Shown here piece by piece: positions 62,842-64,000 of a stretch of 64,000 nucleotides of DNA. Both the position numbers and the translations under genes were made by a program. The notes under the pieces were generated by a model, which worked only from the letters and a program-made list of their open reading frames with translations, searched no databases and was not told the DNA's origin. This DNA comes from Streptomyces sp. XY006 (lineage in GTDB: Bacteria; Actinomycetota; Actinomycetes; Streptomycetales; Streptomycetaceae). Numbering within the stretch: position 1 is the first letter of the stretch; each line of letters starts with the position of its first letter. Location of the stretch: NCBI RefSeq assembly GCF_002237655.1, contig NZ_NOKT01000023.1, positions 62,001 to 126,000 of the forward strand, given 5' to 3'.

Positions 62842-64000
62842 ATGGGTGACGCCGGCCGGCCGGTGATGCCGGAGGTGGTGGACAGTCCCGCTTTGCGGGC
62901 GCAGCCGACGGGCAAGGCGGCGCGGTGGCTGTTGCGGCATCAGGTCCAGCCGGTGGGGCCGGCGGCCGGCGAAGCGCATGCTGAGCCGCATGCCTGGTGG
63001 AAGGTGATGTGCCTGACCGGAGTCGACTACTTCTCCAGCCTGGCCTATGTACCGGCGATCGCCGCGCTCGCCGCCGGGGCGGTGTCGCCGCTTGCGACGC
63101 TGCTGATCGTGGCGCTGACGCTGCTGGGGATGCTGCCGATGTACCGGAAGGTGGCCAAGCAGAGCCCTCACGGGGCGGGGTCGGTGGCGATGCTGGAGGA
63201 TCTGCTGCCGTTCTGGTGGGGCAAGCTGTTCGTACTGGTCCTGCTCGGGTTCGTGGCCACCTCCTGGATCATCACCATCACTCTGTCCACGGCGGACGCA
63301 TCCGTCCACGTGGTGGAGAACCCCTTCTTCCCCGCCGCGCTGCACGGTCACGAGGTCGCCCTGACCGTGGCGCTCCTGCTGGTTCTGGGTGGTGTCTTCC
63401 TGCTGGGGTTCAGCGAGGCCGTCAGTGTGGCCATCCCGCTGGTCGCCGTGTTCCTGGTGCTGAACGCCGTCGTCATCGCCATCGGCATGGTCCACGTGTT
63501 CACCACCGACGGCGCGCTGTCGGCCTGGACCGACGCGCTCGCCGGGGGCGGGGGCGGCTTCGGTGACATTGCCGGCCCGGCATTGCTGGCCTTCCCGCTG
63601 CTGGTGCTGGGCCTGTCCGGTTTCGAGACCGGCGTGTCCATGATGCCGCTGATCGCGGCCAAGGGCACCGACGACGAGCAACGCCTGCGTGTGCGGATCC
63701 GCAACGCCCGCCGGCTGCTGACCACCGCTGCGGTGATCATGAGCGTCTACCTGCTGTCCGCCAGTTTCGTCACCACCGTGCTCATCCCGCACGACGAGTT
63801 CGAGCCGGGCGGCGCGGCCAACGGCCGCGCGCTGGCGTGGCTGGCCCACGAGCACGTCGGAGAAGCGTTCGGCACGGTCTACGACATCAGCACCATCCTC
63901 ATCCTGTGGTTCGCCGGTGCGTCCGCGATGGCCGGCCTGATCAACATCGTTCCCCGCTACCTTCCCGGCTACGGCATGGCCCCGGAGTGGGGACGCGCGG
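62842..64000 (+). CDS. APC-family amino acid/cation permease (runs off right edge)
   Basis: 386 codons from the ATG at 62842 (a GTG at 62833 is an alternative) to the window end, with no stop. After a hydrophilic N-terminus, WWKVMCLTGVDYFSSLAYVP opens helix 1, and about eight further hydrophobic helices follow, with FPLLVLGLSGFETGVSMMPL in the helix 6 region typical of the APC superfamily. The missing part should hold the last helices. The substrate is not determinable. A second APC transporter (the KimA-like protein) is encoded 3 kb away on the other strand. Confidence 0.82.
   Translation, partial: MGDAGRPVMPEVVDSPALRAQPTGKAARWLLRHQVQPVGPAAGEAHAEPHAWWKVMCLTGVDYFSSLAYVPAIAALAAGAVSPLATLLIVALTLLGMLPMYRKVAKQSPHGAGSVAMLEDLLPFWWGKLFVLVLLGFVATSWIITITLSTADASVHVVENPFFPAALHGHEVALTVALLLVLGGVFLLGFSEAVSVAIPLVAVFLVLNAVVIAIGMVHVFTTDGALSAWTDALAGGGGGFGDIAGPALLAFPLLVLGLSGFETGVSMMPLIAAKGTDDEQRLRVRIRNARRLLTTAAVIMSVYLLSASFVTTVLIPHDEFEPGGAANGRALAWLAHEHVGEAFGTVYDISTILILWFAGASAMAGLINIVPRYLPGYGMAPEWGRA

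Overview
The window is high-GC actinobacterial DNA. Frequent GTG starts, four-base GTGA/ATGA stop-start overlaps, an F420-type luciferase-like oxidoreductase, rare TTA codons and many families typical of the genus point to Streptomyces. No rRNA, tRNA or CRISPR array was seen.

Layout. (1) 0-10 kb: small membrane and stress-type genes (DUF7144, SHOCT, HdeD-like, K+ channel, DUF2252), a DHA2 drug exporter and a large MalT/LuxR-type regulator. Two intergenic spaces here carry short-period GC-rich tandem repeats. (2) 10-16 kb: class II glutamine amidotransferase, macrodomain protein, CrtI-like oxidoreductase, inositol-monophosphatase-type enzyme and a gamma-glutamyltransferase-family protein. (3) 16.7-25.7 kb: a co-directional pyrimidine/hydantoin catabolic cluster (nitrilase-fold amidohydrolase, aminotransferase, PucR regulator, second amidohydrolase, dihydropyrimidinase, LLM oxidoreductase, NCS1 permease). 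(4) 25.8-42 kb: housekeeping and conserved genes (XRE regulator divergent from methionine aminopeptidase, ClpC-like ATPase, a second gamma-glutamyltransferase, CocE/NonD hydrolase, orphan amino-acid ABC ATPase, SGNH hydrolase, exonuclease III, MBL hydrolase, PcaDC-type fusion). (5) 42.1-43.3 kb: an IS110-family element. (6) 43.3-64 kb: an accessory region with a PAS/SpoIIE/HATPase regulator, a STAS protein and a potassium island (kdpFABC-kdpED plus a KimA-like importer), set among decayed genes: a deleted lysA copy, a membrane gene with an in-frame TGA, a thiolase-like remnant and a split ORF.

How the genes work together. The catabolic cluster can be read as uptake (NCS1), ring opening (dihydropyrimidinase), N-carbamoyl hydrolysis (two amidohydrolases) and transamination, probably under PucR. 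No canonical dihydropyrimidine dehydrogenase is in the window. In the potassium island KdpD/KdpE probably senses low K+. Two 11-bp-period direct repeats lie 101-106 bp upstream of the kdp leader ORF and of the KimA-like gene, share an identical 11-mer, and are proposed as KdpE operators. The SpoIIE phosphatase with its own HATPase domain and the nearby STAS protein suggest a partner-switching module, and a TTA codon may place the phosphatase under bldA control.

Limits. All family names come from motif recognition by eye, with no database search. Start codons were chosen from ribosome-binding-site context and can be off by a few codons. Regulatory sites are sequence patterns only.
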